A DNA stretch of 64,000 bases from NCBI GenBank assembly GCA_028688015.1, contig JAQTZB010000001.1, positions 351,663 to 415,662 on the forward strand, in the 5' to 3' direction. The notes under the pieces are model-generated. The model was given only the letters and a program-made list of their open reading frames with translations. It was not told where the DNA came from and searched no databases. Origin of the DNA: Elusimicrobiales bacterium. GTDB lineage: Bacteria > Elusimicrobiota > Elusimicrobia > Elusimicrobiales > UBA9959. Below are positions 16,498-25,464 of the stretch, one piece after another. The position numbers and the translations under genes were made by a program. Numbering within the stretch: position 1 is the first letter of the stretch; each line of letters starts with the position of its first letter.

Positions 16498-18286
16498 GTA
16501 GGGCTCCGTGCATATTCCCGATCTTACCGGCAAGTCCCTGCTCGTCCGTAAAATCATCCGGATAGAACAGGCCGGATAGATGGTTTATTCCTTCTCCGGG
16601 CGGCAGGCTGAAAAGTTCGCACAGCCCGCGGTCTATTCTGGCGCACACTTTTGCGAACTCTGCCATGCTGGAATTCGGCAGGAACAGGACATAATCCAAG
16701 CCGCGGTTCTTGATGATGGCGTGACAGTTACGCAGGCTGGCTCTCAGGAAACTTTCCACAGCCGCGCCGGGGGATACTTCCCCGGAGGGCACGGGCAGGT
16801 CCTGCGGCAGCGTCAATCTCAGCGCGCAGAATTTGTGCTTGCCGGCCGCCAGCGTTATCTCCCGTCCGGCCAGCAAGGCCAGAGCGCCCTCAAAAGACAG
16901 CTCCGGCAGTAGCACCAGGAATTTGCAGCCCTTCCCCGGTTCGCTTTCGGCCCAGATGCGCCCCCGGTGCATTTCGACAAGCCCCCGGCTTATGGCGAGG
17001 CCCAGCCCCGTGCCCTTTATGGGTCCGCCACCCAGTTGTGTGAACTTGCCGAAAAGCTTGGGCAGGTCTTCAGGGGCTATTCCCGGACCGCTGTTCTCTA
17101 CGCAGAACAGGGCTTCCCCCTCCCAGGGCCTGAGCGACAATTGCAGCCGCCCGCCAGGGGGCGTGAATTTGAGCGCATTGGAGACCAAGTTTATCAGCAC
17201 TTCGCGCAGCTTGTCCTGGTCGCACCAGGTCAAGATCGGGGAGGCCGGCAGTTCGGTGCTTAACTGCACTTTGCGCTCGGCGGCCTGGTGGGTGTAATCG
17301 GCGGCGGTGGAGGCCAGCATCTGGCCCAGGTCGGTCTGGGCCATGTCCATCGGCATCACCCCGGCCTCTATCTTGGTTATGTCCATTACCGCGTCGATAA
17401 GACGGTTGAGCCGCGCCACATTTTCCAGGCCCATTTTGAGTATTTCTTTCTGTTTTGCGGTCGCCTCTCCCGCTGTCCCGTCATAGACCAGCTCGATGGA
17501 TTCTTTTACTACGGTAAGCGGCGAACGGAGTTCGTGCGACACCCTGGAAACCAGCTCGTCCCTGGTCCGCTCCAGCAGCTGCAGGGTCGTCATGTCGCGC
17601 AGCATGACCAGGCGGCAGTTCTCGTTGTCCCAGTTGATCTCGACCGCCCTTATCTCCACCGGGATGGTTTTCCCGCCGAACCCCTGTATCTCGGTCTTCA
17701 GCGCTTTATCCGTGTCGCTTTCTATATTGAAATGCCGGTTGAGAAGCTCGGCCCGGGTGCGGCCCAGCAGGCGCTCCATACCGCGGTTGACGAAGGCGGT
17801 GCTCCCGTCCTTGCGCAATACCAGGAAGCCGTCAGGAATGGTCTCGAGGATGTGCCGCAGCCTGGATTCGCGCCGCCGCATCTGGGCTTCTATCTTGGCC
17901 CGCTCGATGGAGTATTTTATGGAGTAGGACAGCCAGTCCCGGTTCAGTTTCCCTTTCACGAGGTAGTCCTGCGCCCCCCGCTGTATCAGGTTCACGCCCA
18001 GGTGCTCCTCGTAGAAGCCGGTCATCACTATTATCGCCCTGTCCTGGAACAAGAGCTTGGCCCTGACCAGCGTGTCTGGTCCGTAGGAGTCCGGCAGGTT
18101 CAGGTCCAACAGCACTACGTCGGCGCGCTCGGCGGCGTCTGCGGCCCCGGCTTTAGCCAGGCTGTCGGCCATGCGCAGCGCGAAGGAATTGTCCGGCAGG
18201 CCGCGGAAGAGGTCCGCCACGATCTGTGCGTCGTACTCGTTGTCTTCGACCAGGAGGACCTTTATCAGGTCGGTTTTTTCAGCCAT
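16469..18286 (-). CDS. Hybrid sensor histidine kinase (REC-PAS-HisKA-HATPase plus C-terminal domain)
   Basis: 605 residues, no membrane helices, so cytoplasmic. Order: receiver domain at ~7-125 with phospho-acceptor Asp61; PAS domain ~140-240; HisKA with SHELRSPL and His251; HATPase with NLVSNALKF (Asn370) and KGTGLGLA (424-431). The last ~140 residues contain CHAIIKNRGLDYVLFLPNS and FAKVCARIDRGL, which looks like a decayed GGDEF-type fold without the GGDEF motif (inference). An N-terminal receiver means it may itself be the target of another kinase. Paired with the overlapping single-domain regulator downstream. Confidence 0.92.
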   Translation of the reverse strand: MAEKTDLIKVLLVEDNEYDAQIVADLFRGLPDNSFALRMADSLAKAGAADAAERADVVLLDLNLPDSYGPDTLVRAKLLFQDRAIIVMTGFYEEHLGVNLIQRGAQDYLVKGKLNRDWLSYSIKYSIERAKIEAQMRRRESRLRHILETIPDGFLVLRKDGSTAFVNRGMERLLGRTRAELLNRHFNIESDTDKALKTEIQGFGGKTIPVEIRAVEINWDNENCRLVMLRDMTTLQLLERTRDELVSRVSHELRSPLTVVKESIELVYDGTAGEATAKQKEILKMGLENVARLNRLIDAVMDITKIEAGVMPMDMAQTDLGQMLASTAADYTHQAAERKVQLSTELPASPILTWCDQDKLREVLINLVSNALKFTPPGGRLQLSLRPWEGEALFCVENSGPGIAPEDLPKLFGKFTQLGGGPIKGTGLGLAISRGLVEMHRGRIWAESEPGKGCKFLVLLPELSFEGALALLAGREITLAAGKHKFCALRLTLPQDLPVPSGEVSPGAAVESFLRASLRNCHAIIKNRGLDYVLFLPNSSMAEFAKVCARIDRGLCELFSLPPGEGINHLSGLFYPDDFTDEQGLAGKIGNMHGALHDQDTHNRR

Positions 18287-18423
18287 GGGAAAAAGACCGC
18301 TGCCCGCCCGGTTCTCCGGCGCGGCGCTAAAAAAAAATATGAAATACCCTTTACCCCTGCTGAAAGTAGGTTAATAAATATAGCGAGGCTGGTCAACTGC
18401 CGGCCCTGTGACAACGGATACAC

Positions 18424-18458
18424 AAAAAAAGACCGCCGGTTTCCCGGCGGTCTTTCTA
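18424..18458 (-). terminator. Terminator of the 18474 gene
   Basis: GACCGCCGG, loop TTTC, CCGGCGGTC (18431-18452), extended by AAA/TTT; seven A on the + strand read as a T-run on the minus strand. Confidence 0.85.
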
Positions 18459-18473
18459 ACGGAGCGGCCTGCC

Positions 18474-19334
18474 TTACTGGAAGAAGTACATGCCGACCGC
18501 GTAATTGTAGGTGATGTCGCCGGAGGTGAAGGGCTTCTCCAGCTTCTCCACGCGCGCGCCGATGAACTCTTTCTTGTTCTCGGCCAGGAACTTCTTGTAG
18601 TCCTCGAGCTTGGCCTGGATGCCCGCCTCGTCGGCCGCCAGCTTGGCCTTGTAGCCGAGCAGCTTGCCGATATAGACCAGCGAGAAGGAGGCGTCCTTCT
18701 CCACGATGGTGACGCGGCCCTCGAGCAGGTCGAAGGCGATGTCGTCGCCGTGCTTCATCTGGCGCAGCTGGACCTCGTGGTCCGCGTTCTCATCGGCGTC
18801 CGTCAGGTAATACACGTTGAAGGTGGGGCGGAAGGCCTCGTGCTTGATCATGAAGCCGGCTATCGGGGTCATGCTCCGTTTCTCCAGGGCCTCGAACAGC
18901 ATGTGCTGCTCTTTCTTCATGGCGTCGGCGCTGAGCGGGTCGTAGTTCATGTCGTCGGCCAGGAACATGCGGATCACTTTGCCGGCGGCGGACTCGTATT
19001 TGAGGATGCCGAGCTCGTACTTATACTCGGTGGAGACGACTTTCATCCCGAACTTCTCCAGGATCGGGGTCCAGAACGCGATGAATTCCTTGAATTCGGC
19101 TTCGGTTTTGGCGTGGCTGAGCAGCTGGCTCTTGGAGGCGGTGGCGAGGAAGTGGAGCTTGGTGATGTCGCCGGTGACCTGGCCGCATTTGCCGTCAGCG
19201 TCCTGCTGCAGGACCGGGGCGGGGAGCTCTATCTTAAGCGCCTGCACGTCGGCGGCGGAAACGGTGTTCAACTCGGCCGCGTTGAGCGCAGAAACGCTGA
19301 ACAGGGCGGCCGCTGCAAAGGCTAATTTTTTCAT
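18474..19334 (-). CDS. Secreted protein of unknown family
   Basis: 286 residues. Signal peptide MKKLAFAAAALFSVSALNAAE (cleavage near residue 20). The mature part is soluble, rich in Lys, Glu and Ala, with helical stretches (SKSQLLSHAKTEAEFKEFI; KLAADEAGIQAKLEDYKKF) and a C-terminal YNYAVGMYFFQ. No motif recognised. AGGAGG precedes the ATG, and a TTGGTT-17-TAGAAT promoter lies upstream; the gene ends at its own terminator, so it is a single-gene unit with signs of good expression. Confidence 0.7.
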   Translation of the reverse strand: MKKLAFAAAALFSVSALNAAELNTVSAADVQALKIELPAPVLQQDADGKCGQVTGDITKLHFLATASKSQLLSHAKTEAEFKEFIAFWTPILEKFGMKVVSTEYKYELGILKYESAAGKVIRMFLADDMNYDPLSADAMKKEQHMLFEALEKRSMTPIAGFMIKHEAFRPTFNVYYLTDADENADHEVQLRQMKHGDDIAFDLLEGRVTIVEKDASFSLVYIGKLLGYKAKLAADEAGIQAKLEDYKKFLAENKKEFIGARVEKLEKPFTSGDITYNYAVGMYFFQ

Positions 19335-19370
19335 CTATCTTCCTCCTGAATCGCTATAGCTACTGTTTTA

Positions 19371-19399
19371 ATTCTACACTTTTCCCGTCGTGGAACCAA
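19371..19399 (-). promoter_or_regulatory. Promoter of the 18474-19334 gene
   Basis: On the minus strand TTGGTT (19399-19394), 17-bp spacer, TAGAAT (19376-19371). Confidence 0.45.
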
Positions 19400-19443
19400 A
19401 GGTCCAAAGGCCGTGAGCTGCCTGGGCCATAAGGCCTATGACT

Positions 19444-20640
19444 TTAGTCAACCAGGCCGCGCTTCCAGTCCTTCTGCTCGCGCCATTTGCCGAAAGCTTT
19501 CCCCCGCGACTCCATGCCGCAGATGAACTTTTCCATGCGCCGGCTGATCGTCGCGCCTGGTTCCGAGGCGAGCGGGGTGCCGGGCAGCGGCATGAAGGCG
19601 TGGGTGTGGATCATAGCGCCCTGCGCGGCCAGGCGCTCTATCATGGCCATCGAGGCGTCCTCGTCCGCTGCGGTCTCACCCGGCAGGCCCAGGATAAAAT
19701 CCATGTAGGGCGTGATCTTGAACTCGCGGCACAGGCGGGCGGCGTTGAGGATCTCTTCCGGGCCGTGGCCGCGGCGCACCGCCTTCAGGGCGCGGAGGCT
19801 GGCGGTCTGGGCGCCGATGACCAGCCGTCGGTTGGCGGCGTAGCGCTTGACCAGCGCCAGGGTTTCGGGCGTCACGTGCTCCGGGCGCACCTCGGACGGG
19901 AAGGACCCGACGTAGATGCGCCCCTCCTTGCCCCTGGCCAGCGCGTCGGCCTCGCGCATGAACTCCTCCAGCGCCGGCAGGTTCAGCGCCTTGCCGTCGT
20001 GGGAGCCGTAGGCGAAGGCGTCGGGGGTGATGAAGCGTATCTCGGAGTGCCCGTGCGCGAGCATGGCTTCCATCGCGCGCAGGATGGCGGGCAGGGGCCG
20101 GTGCCGCGGCTTCGCGCCGAAGATATAGGAAGTCTGACAGTAAGTGCAGGCGAAGGGGCAGCCGCGCGTTATCTCGATGGGCCCGTACAAGCCGTAGGCC
20201 TTCGAGAACGGAGGGCAGGCGGCCAGGTCCGCCGGCGTCCCGCGGATAACGCCCGGGCGCGGCGGCTTGCGCTCCCCCAGCGAGCGCAGCAGGGCCGTCA
20301 GGGCCCGCTCACCCTCGCCGGTTATCACGTAGTCGAAGCCTGCTGCCAGGGTTTCGGAAGGGGCGGCCGTGGGATGGGGGCCGCCCGCTATGAAGACAGT
20401 GTCAGGGGAGAGCGCTTTGAGTTTCTTGACCAGCGCGGAGGCGGCGCCCAGCTGGCAGCTGAAGAGAGAAAAGGCCGCGACGGAAACCGCCCCGTGGCGG
20501 GAGCGCAGCGCCAGGGTCAGCTCCGCCGGTGTGGCCGGGAAGACGGCCCGCAGGCCGGGGCCGTAACTCTCCAGCGCGCCGGCGAGCACGTTGACGCTCC
20601 AGCGGTTCTGCGCCGGGTAGTAGAAGGCGAGATTAATCAT
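19444..20640 (-). CDS. B12-binding/radical SAM protein
   Basis: 398 residues. N-terminal ~130 residues resemble a cobalamin-binding Rossmann domain (VFIAGGPHPTAAPSETL, DYVITGEGERAL), followed by radical SAM core with the cluster motif CPFACTYC (C161, C165, C168). Further on: RLVIGAQTASLRALKAVRRGHG and ILGLPGETAADEDASM, typical of the B12-radical SAM class. It may belong to the TIGR04013 (MJ_1487-like) group, function unknown; I could not verify this. Start overlaps the preceding membrane-protein gene by 8 bp, making it the last gene of the aspS-lipA transcription unit. Confidence 0.88.
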   Translation of the reverse strand: MINLAFYYPAQNRWSVNVLAGALESYGPGLRAVFPATPAELTLALRSRHGAVSVAAFSLFSCQLGAASALVKKLKALSPDTVFIAGGPHPTAAPSETLAAGFDYVITGEGERALTALLRSLGERKPPRPGVIRGTPADLAACPPFSKAYGLYGPIEITRGCPFACTYCQTSYIFGAKPRHRPLPAILRAMEAMLAHGHSEIRFITPDAFAYGSHDGKALNLPALEEFMREADALARGKEGRIYVGSFPSEVRPEHVTPETLALVKRYAANRRLVIGAQTASLRALKAVRRGHGPEEILNAARLCREFKITPYMDFILGLPGETAADEDASMAMIERLAAQGAMIHTHAFMPLPGTPLASEPGATISRRMEKFICGMESRGKAFGKWREQKDWKRGLVD

Positions 20641-21340
20641 CCGCCGGTTCCGGCGCGGGGGCCGGCGCGGGGGCCAGCAGGAAGTTATAAGCCCGCGCCA
20701 GGGCCAGGCTCAGCCAGGGCAGGAAGACCAGGCTTTTCAGCGCGGCGGCCGCCACCGTCCAGGGCTTGAGGTCCAGGGCGGCGGCCGGGCTCTTCATGGG
20801 CCCGCTGACCAGGAAGACGTCGGGCACTATGAAGTTGACCAGCCCGGCCAGCAGGAAGACCGGGAAAAGCCGGGTTTTCCAGCCCTGCGTCAGGGCGGCG
20901 CTGGCGTCGAAAGATTCTTTTACTCCCGTGCGCCGGTCCACTACCACGTACTCGCTGAAAGCGTAAGTCAGGTAGATCACCAGGCCGGGGATTATCAGCA
21001 GCAGCGTGCCGGCCGCCGTGCCCAGGCCCAGCAGCACGCTGACGGCCAGCGCGCGGTGGTAGACCGGGAAAGCGCTGAAGAGGTCGGCGAAGCCCGCGCC
21101 GCCGCGGACCAGCTTGATGTAGACCAGGTTCGCGCCCAGCGTCAGCGGGGTCGCGACAAAGAACATGTAAGGGAGCGCGTAGAGGAAGGAATGCGTGCGG
21201 TGAATGATGTAGAAGGTCCCGGCGGAAACCAGCGCCTGCGCCAGCACCACGGGTATGATCAGCGGCAGGCCGTTGAAATAATCGTCCCAGGCGGCCGTGA
21301 ACCAGCGAAAGGCCGCTTTGTCCTTTTCAAGTTCGTCCAC
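20633..21340 (-). CDS. Multi-pass membrane protein (DUF975-like)
   Basis: 235 residues with about six membrane helices. The central stretch LLLIIPGLVIYLTYAFSEYV followed by VKESFDASAALTQGWKTRLF resembles DUF975/YciC-type membrane proteins, in which a conserved IIPG loop precedes a 'S..M..G..W.LF' motif. Pro/Ala-rich C-terminal tail. Overlaps the 3' end of lipA by 14 bp and the radical SAM gene by 8 bp, so expressed with them. No function can be assigned. Confidence 0.7.
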   Translation of the reverse strand: MDELEKDKAAFRWFTAAWDDYFNGLPLIIPVVLAQALVSAGTFYIIHRTHSFLYALPYMFFVATPLTLGANLVYIKLVRGGAGFADLFSAFPVYHRALAVSVLLGLGTAAGTLLLIIPGLVIYLTYAFSEYVVVDRRTGVKESFDASAALTQGWKTRLFPVFLLAGLVNFIVPDVFLVSGPMKSPAAALDLKPWTVAAAALKSLVFLPWLSLALARAYNFLLAPAPAPAPEPADD

Positions 21341-22208
21341 GGGCCTCCTCGTAAAGGGCCCTGGCCCTGTAAGAACTGCGCACCAGCGGCCCCGAGAGCA
21401 CGGCTTTGAAGCCGGCCGCGCGGGCTTTTTCCCCCCAGCGGGAGAACTCTTCCTCGGTGTAATATTTCGCCACCGGGCGGTGGGCCTTGGACGGCGCCAG
21501 GTACTGCCCCAGCGTCAGCAGGTCGCAGCCGGTCGCGGCCAGGTCGCCGAGGGCCCGCTCCAGCTCTTCCGGCTTTTCTCCGAGCCCCAGCATCAGGCCG
21601 GACTTGGTGAGGGTCTGCGGCCGCAGTTTCCTGGAATTGGAGAGCACCGCCAGCGAGCGCGCGTAATCTGCCCCGGCCCGCGCCCCGGAGTAGAGCCCGG
21701 AGACCATCTCCAGATTGTGGCCCAGCACGTCGGGGCCTGAGGCCAGCACGGCTTCCAGAGCCTTCCGGTCCCCCTGGAGGTCCGGGATCAGCGGCTCGGT
21801 GCGGATGCCCGGCGAGAGCTCCTTTATCAGGCGGGTGGTCTCGGCGAAGTGCGCGGCCCCTCCGTCGGGCAGGTCGTCGCGGGTGGGCGAGGTGAAGACC
21901 ACGTATCTGAGCTTCCACTTGGCGCAGAGCTCCGCTATGCGGCGCGGCTCCCCGGCGTCGGGCGGCAGCGGGTTGTCCTTCTTGACGGCGCAGAAGCCGC
22001 AGCGGCGGGTGCAGATGTCGCCCAGGATGAGGAAGGTGGCCTCGCCTTCCGAAAAACATTTCCCCTTGTTCGGGCAGCGGGCTTCGTCGCAGACGGTGTG
22101 CAGGGAGAGCCCGGCCAGCTGCGCCGCGGTGCCGGCGGCGGCGCTGCCCCGGAGGTCCGCCTTGTTGCGGCGGACCTCTTTCACTATCCAGTCCGGGAAG
22201 GAGGGCAT
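21327..22208 (-). CDS. lipA: Lipoyl synthase
   Basis: Inserts two sulfurs into octanoyl groups on 2-oxoacid dehydrogenase or glycine-cleavage proteins. 293 residues. Auxiliary cluster cysteines C40, C45, C51 (C-x4-C-x5-C) and radical SAM cysteines C66, C70, C73 (CTRRCGFC) are all present, as is the C-terminal RSSY motif (VRSSYRA). An open frame extends further upstream through aspS, but ATG 22208 starts the conserved protein and shares its first base with the aspS stop (TAATG). Confidence 0.96.
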   Translation of the reverse strand: MPSFPDWIVKEVRRNKADLRGSAAAGTAAQLAGLSLHTVCDEARCPNKGKCFSEGEATFLILGDICTRRCGFCAVKKDNPLPPDAGEPRRIAELCAKWKLRYVVFTSPTRDDLPDGGAAHFAETTRLIKELSPGIRTEPLIPDLQGDRKALEAVLASGPDVLGHNLEMVSGLYSGARAGADYARSLAVLSNSRKLRPQTLTKSGLMLGLGEKPEELERALGDLAATGCDLLTLGQYLAPSKAHRPVAKYYTEEEFSRWGEKARAAGFKAVLSGPLVRSSYRARALYEEARGRT

Positions 22209-24001
22209 TACTCGGTGATCTTCAGGCGCAGCTCTTTGAGCTGCCGGTCGTCTATCTTCGACGGGGCGTCGCTCATCAGGCAGGCGCCGCTGGTGGTCTT
22301 CGGGAACGCGATGACGTCGCGGATGGAGTCGGTGCCGCAGATGATGCCGATCAGGCGGTCGTAGCCGATGCCGATGCCGCCGTGGGGCGGGGCGCCGTAG
22401 TCCATGGCGTTGACGATCATGCCGAAGCGGGCCTGCACCTGCTCCTTGTCGTAGCCCATCAGGGCGAAGATCTTCTCCTGCATGGCGCGGCTGTGGTTGC
22501 GCACTGAGCCGCTTCCCAGCTCCACGCCGTTGAGCACCAGGTCGTACTGGGCCGAGCGGATATTGCCGGGGTCGGTTTCCAGCTTGTGGGCCTCTTCGGG
22601 CAGCGGGGCGGTGAACGGATTGTGGGTGAAGGTCCACGCGCCGGTCTCGGCGTCTTTCTCGAGCAGCGGGAAGTGGCGGACCCACAGGAAGGCGAGTTTC
22701 CTGAGCCTGGCCGGTTTCAGGCGGGCTATCAGCTCGTTGCGCAGGCCCCCGAGGCACGGTGCCGCCACAGAGGCTTTATCGGCGGCTATGAAGACGGCGT
22801 CGCCGTCTTTGACGGCGAGGCGCTCTTTGAGGGCCGCCTGCTCGGCGTCGCTGATGAACTTCAGCGTCGGTGACTCCCACTTGCCGTCTTTGAAGCGCAG
22901 CCAGACCAGGCCTTTCGCGCCGAGTTTCTTGACCAGCTCGGTCAGCTTGTCCATGTCGCCGCGGCTGAAGGCGGCCGCTCCCTCGCCTTTTATGGCGCGG
23001 ACGACGCCGCCGTCGGCCAGCGCGCCGGAGAAGACCTTGAATTCAGAGGCTTTGAAAATGTCCGAGCACTCTTTGATCTCGAGCGCGTAGCGCAGGTCCG
23101 GCTTGTCTGAACCGTATTTAAGCATCACGTCGGAAAATTCCATCTCGGGGAAGGGGCCGGAGACTTCGTCCCCGACGAAGGCGAAGATATCCTTCATCAT
23201 GCCTTCGACCACGCGGGCGACGTCCTGCTCGTCCACGAAGGACATTTCCAGGTCGATCTGGGTGTGCTCCGGCTGGCGGTCGGAGCGCAGTTCCTCGTCG
23301 CGGAAGTTGCGGGCCAGCTGGAAGTAGCGGTCCATGCCGCTCATCATCAGCACCTGTTTGAACTGCTGCGGGCTCTGGGGCAGGGCGTAGAACTCGCCGG
23401 GATTGTTGCGGGACGGCACCACGAAGTCCCGCGCGCCCTCGGGCGTGGAGCGGGTGAGCAGCGGGGTTTCCACTTCGTTGAAACCGAGGTTATAGAGGTA
23501 GTTGCGCACCACCTGCGAGAGGCGGCTGCGCAGGACCAGGTTGGCGGCCATGCGGGGGCGGCGCAGGTCGAGGAAGCGGTACTTGAGACGCGTTTCCTCT
23601 GTGACACCGGCGTGCTCGCCCAGGTCGAAAGGCAGCGGCAGCGCGGGATTGAGCAGCTCTATCGCCGAGGCTTCCACCTCTATCTCTCCCGTGGGCATAT
23701 TCTTGTTGGCGTTGGCGCCCGGGCGCTGGCGGACTTTGCCGGTGACGCGCAGCACGTATTCGCTCTTAGCCTCTTCGGCGGCTTTGAAGACGGGGCTGTC
23801 GGGAGCGGCCACGACCTGCGTGACGCCGTAGAGGTCCCGCAGGTTGATGAAGACGACGCCGCCGTGGTTGCGCTTGCTGTCGTTCCAGCCGGCCAGGGTC
23901 ACGGTCTGCCCGGCGTGGGAGGCGTTGAGCTCGCCGCAGGTGTGGGTGCGGAGGGCGGTGGCTTTTGAAGTGTTGTTGGTGGTAATGGTGGTCTGTGTCA
24001 T
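22208..24001 (-). CDS. aspS: Aspartyl-tRNA synthetase (bacterial type)
   Basis: 597 residues, the length of bacterial AspRS with its GAD insertion. N-terminal OB fold (VTLAGWNDSKRNHGGVVFINLRD), class II motif 2 (FRDEELRSDRQPEHTQIDLE), GAD domain in the middle (~290-420), motif 3 GGIGIGYDRLIGIICGTDSIRD. A separate asnS exists in the window, so this enzyme may be Asp-specific, but sequence alone does not settle whether it also charges tRNA-Asn. Preceded by a 212-bp structured gap after hisS. Confidence 0.97.
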   Translation of the reverse strand: MTQTTITTNNTSKATALRTHTCGELNASHAGQTVTLAGWNDSKRNHGGVVFINLRDLYGVTQVVAAPDSPVFKAAEEAKSEYVLRVTGKVRQRPGANANKNMPTGEIEVEASAIELLNPALPLPFDLGEHAGVTEETRLKYRFLDLRRPRMAANLVLRSRLSQVVRNYLYNLGFNEVETPLLTRSTPEGARDFVVPSRNNPGEFYALPQSPQQFKQVLMMSGMDRYFQLARNFRDEELRSDRQPEHTQIDLEMSFVDEQDVARVVEGMMKDIFAFVGDEVSGPFPEMEFSDVMLKYGSDKPDLRYALEIKECSDIFKASEFKVFSGALADGGVVRAIKGEGAAAFSRGDMDKLTELVKKLGAKGLVWLRFKDGKWESPTLKFISDAEQAALKERLAVKDGDAVFIAADKASVAAPCLGGLRNELIARLKPARLRKLAFLWVRHFPLLEKDAETGAWTFTHNPFTAPLPEEAHKLETDPGNIRSAQYDLVLNGVELGSGSVRNHSRAMQEKIFALMGYDKEQVQARFGMIVNAMDYGAPPHGGIGIGYDRLIGIICGTDSIRDVIAFPKTTSGACLMSDAPSKIDDRQLKELRLKITE

Positions 24002-24213
24002 AAATATCCAGTCTTTCTAGCGGTCCGGCCTCCTTGCCGAGCGATTTTAGGGCGCAGGGCCAAGGTCCGGAGCGGACCGCCTATCATTTGGGCGGCGGCG
24101 GAGACTGTTCGAGGAGCGCACTGTGTGCGCGACGAGTTCTCCGCCGGCGGAGGACCACAGGCCCTCTTCGGCCGCGCCCGCTTATGAGCGAGGCAAGGAG
24201 GCCGGACCGCGGC
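24002..24213 (-). repeat. Inverted-repeat element between hisS and aspS
   Basis: The 212-bp gap has no gene. A 19-bp perfect inverted repeat, GCGGTCCGGCCTCCTTGCC (24020-24038) and its complement (24193-24211), encloses ~154 bp. Inside, CGGCGGAGA pairs with TCTCCGCCG, and GCGCA-CTGTG-TGCGC forms an inner hairpin. Read on the minus strand this would be a long structured leader of aspS; alternatively it is a MITE-like insertion with terminal repeats. Confidence 0.6.
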
Positions 24214-25464
24214 TCAGGCTGCGGTCAGCTGCCTGAGCCGCGCCGGGACTTCCTGCAGCGGTACTATCTTCTGCTCGCCGGGCTGCTTGAGCGGCTTGAC
24301 GGCGCAGGCGCCGGACTTCAGCTCGTCCTCGCCTATGATCAGCGCGAAGGCGGCGCCGCTCTTGTCGGCGGAGCGCATCTGGGATTTGAGGCTCAGGTCG
24401 AAACTTGAGAAGTCGGCGCTGACGCCGGCCGCGCGCAGGGCGGTCAGCAGCTCGTAGGCTTTCTGGCCGGCTTCCTTGGCCGCGGCGATCACGAAAGCCC
24501 TGGGCGCGCAGTCCGGCGCGGGCCTGTCCTTGAGCAGCATGGCCAGGCGGTCGACGCCGAGGGCCCAGCCGATGGCGGGCGCCGCAGGGCCGCCCATGGA
24601 TTTCACCAGATCGTCGTAGCGTCCGCCGCCGCAGACCGCGTCCTGGCTGCCCAGCGCGGAGGAGCGCACTTCGAAAACCGTGCGGGTGTAGTAGTCCAGG
24701 CCGCGTACCAGGCCCGGGTTCACGTTGTGCTGTATCCCGGAGATCTTGAGCAGCTCCTGGGTGCGGGCAAAATGGTTCGCGCAGTCGGGGCAGAGGGTCA
24801 GCTTCGGCGCCGAACCTGCCAGCCAGGGCCCGTCAATCTTGCAGTCCAGCGCGCGCAGCGGGTTGCGCTCTATGCGGCCGCGGCACGGCTCGCAGAGCCG
24901 CTCCGCGCAGCCCTGCAGGTAGGCCAGCAGGGCCTGGCGGTAAGTCTTGCGGCACTCGGCGCAGCCCAGCGAGTTCAGCTCGACGGAGCAGCCGGGCAGG
25001 CCGGCCTTCTCGATCAGGCGGACCAGCATGGTGATGGACTCCGCGTCGGCGTACGGCGAGGCGTTGCCTATGTATTCCGCGCCGATCTGCTCGAACTCGC
25101 GGAAGCGCCCGGCCTGGGGGCGCTCGGCCCGGAACATGTTGCCGATGTAGTAGAACTTGCCGTTGCGGCCGCTCTGGCTGAGGTTCTGCTCTATGTAGGC
25201 GCGCACCACTCCGGGAGTACCCTCGGGACGCATGGCCACTTCGCGGCCGCCGCCGTCGGTGAAGGCGTACATCTCCTTCTCCACGATGTCGGTGGTCTCG
25301 CCGGTGGACTTGACGAAGAGCTCCTTGAGCTCCAGCGTGGGTATGCGCAGCTCCTGGTAGCCGTACAGGGCGAAGACCTCCCGCGCCGCGGCCTCGATGG
25401 CGGCGAACCGCGTGGAGTCGGGCGGCAGCAGATCCCTGAAGCCTCTCAGCGAGTGGAGCGCCAT
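24214..25464 (-). CDS. hisS: Histidyl-tRNA synthetase
   Basis: 416 residues. Class II core with motif 2 region AMRPEGTPGVVRAYIEQ, the His-specific CGGGRYDDLVKSMGGP loop and motif 3 GWALGVDRLAM. The mid-domain cysteine pairs (CAEC, CEPC, CPDC) are the zinc-ribbon-like insert seen in one common bacterial HisRS subgroup. C-terminal anticodon-binding domain from ~325 (PRAFVIAAAKEAGQKAYELL). Starts one base into the stop of the upstream Crp-like gene (TGATG). Confidence 0.96.
   Translation of the reverse strand: MALHSLRGFRDLLPPDSTRFAAIEAAAREVFALYGYQELRIPTLELKELFVKSTGETTDIVEKEMYAFTDGGGREVAMRPEGTPGVVRAYIEQNLSQSGRNGKFYYIGNMFRAERPQAGRFREFEQIGAEYIGNASPYADAESITMLVRLIEKAGLPGCSVELNSLGCAECRKTYRQALLAYLQGCAERLCEPCRGRIERNPLRALDCKIDGPWLAGSAPKLTLCPDCANHFARTQELLKISGIQHNVNPGLVRGLDYYTRTVFEVRSSALGSQDAVCGGGRYDDLVKSMGGPAAPAIGWALGVDRLAMLLKDRPAPDCAPRAFVIAAAKEAGQKAYELLTALRAAGVSADFSSFDLSLKSQMRSADKSGAAFALIIGEDELKSGACAVKPLKQPGEQKIVPLQEVPARLRQLTAA

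Noticed and set aside
21327..22757. Extended lipA of 476 residues
   Set aside because: The first ~180 codons are the shadow of aspS; LipA homology begins at ATG 22208, which overlaps the aspS stop.
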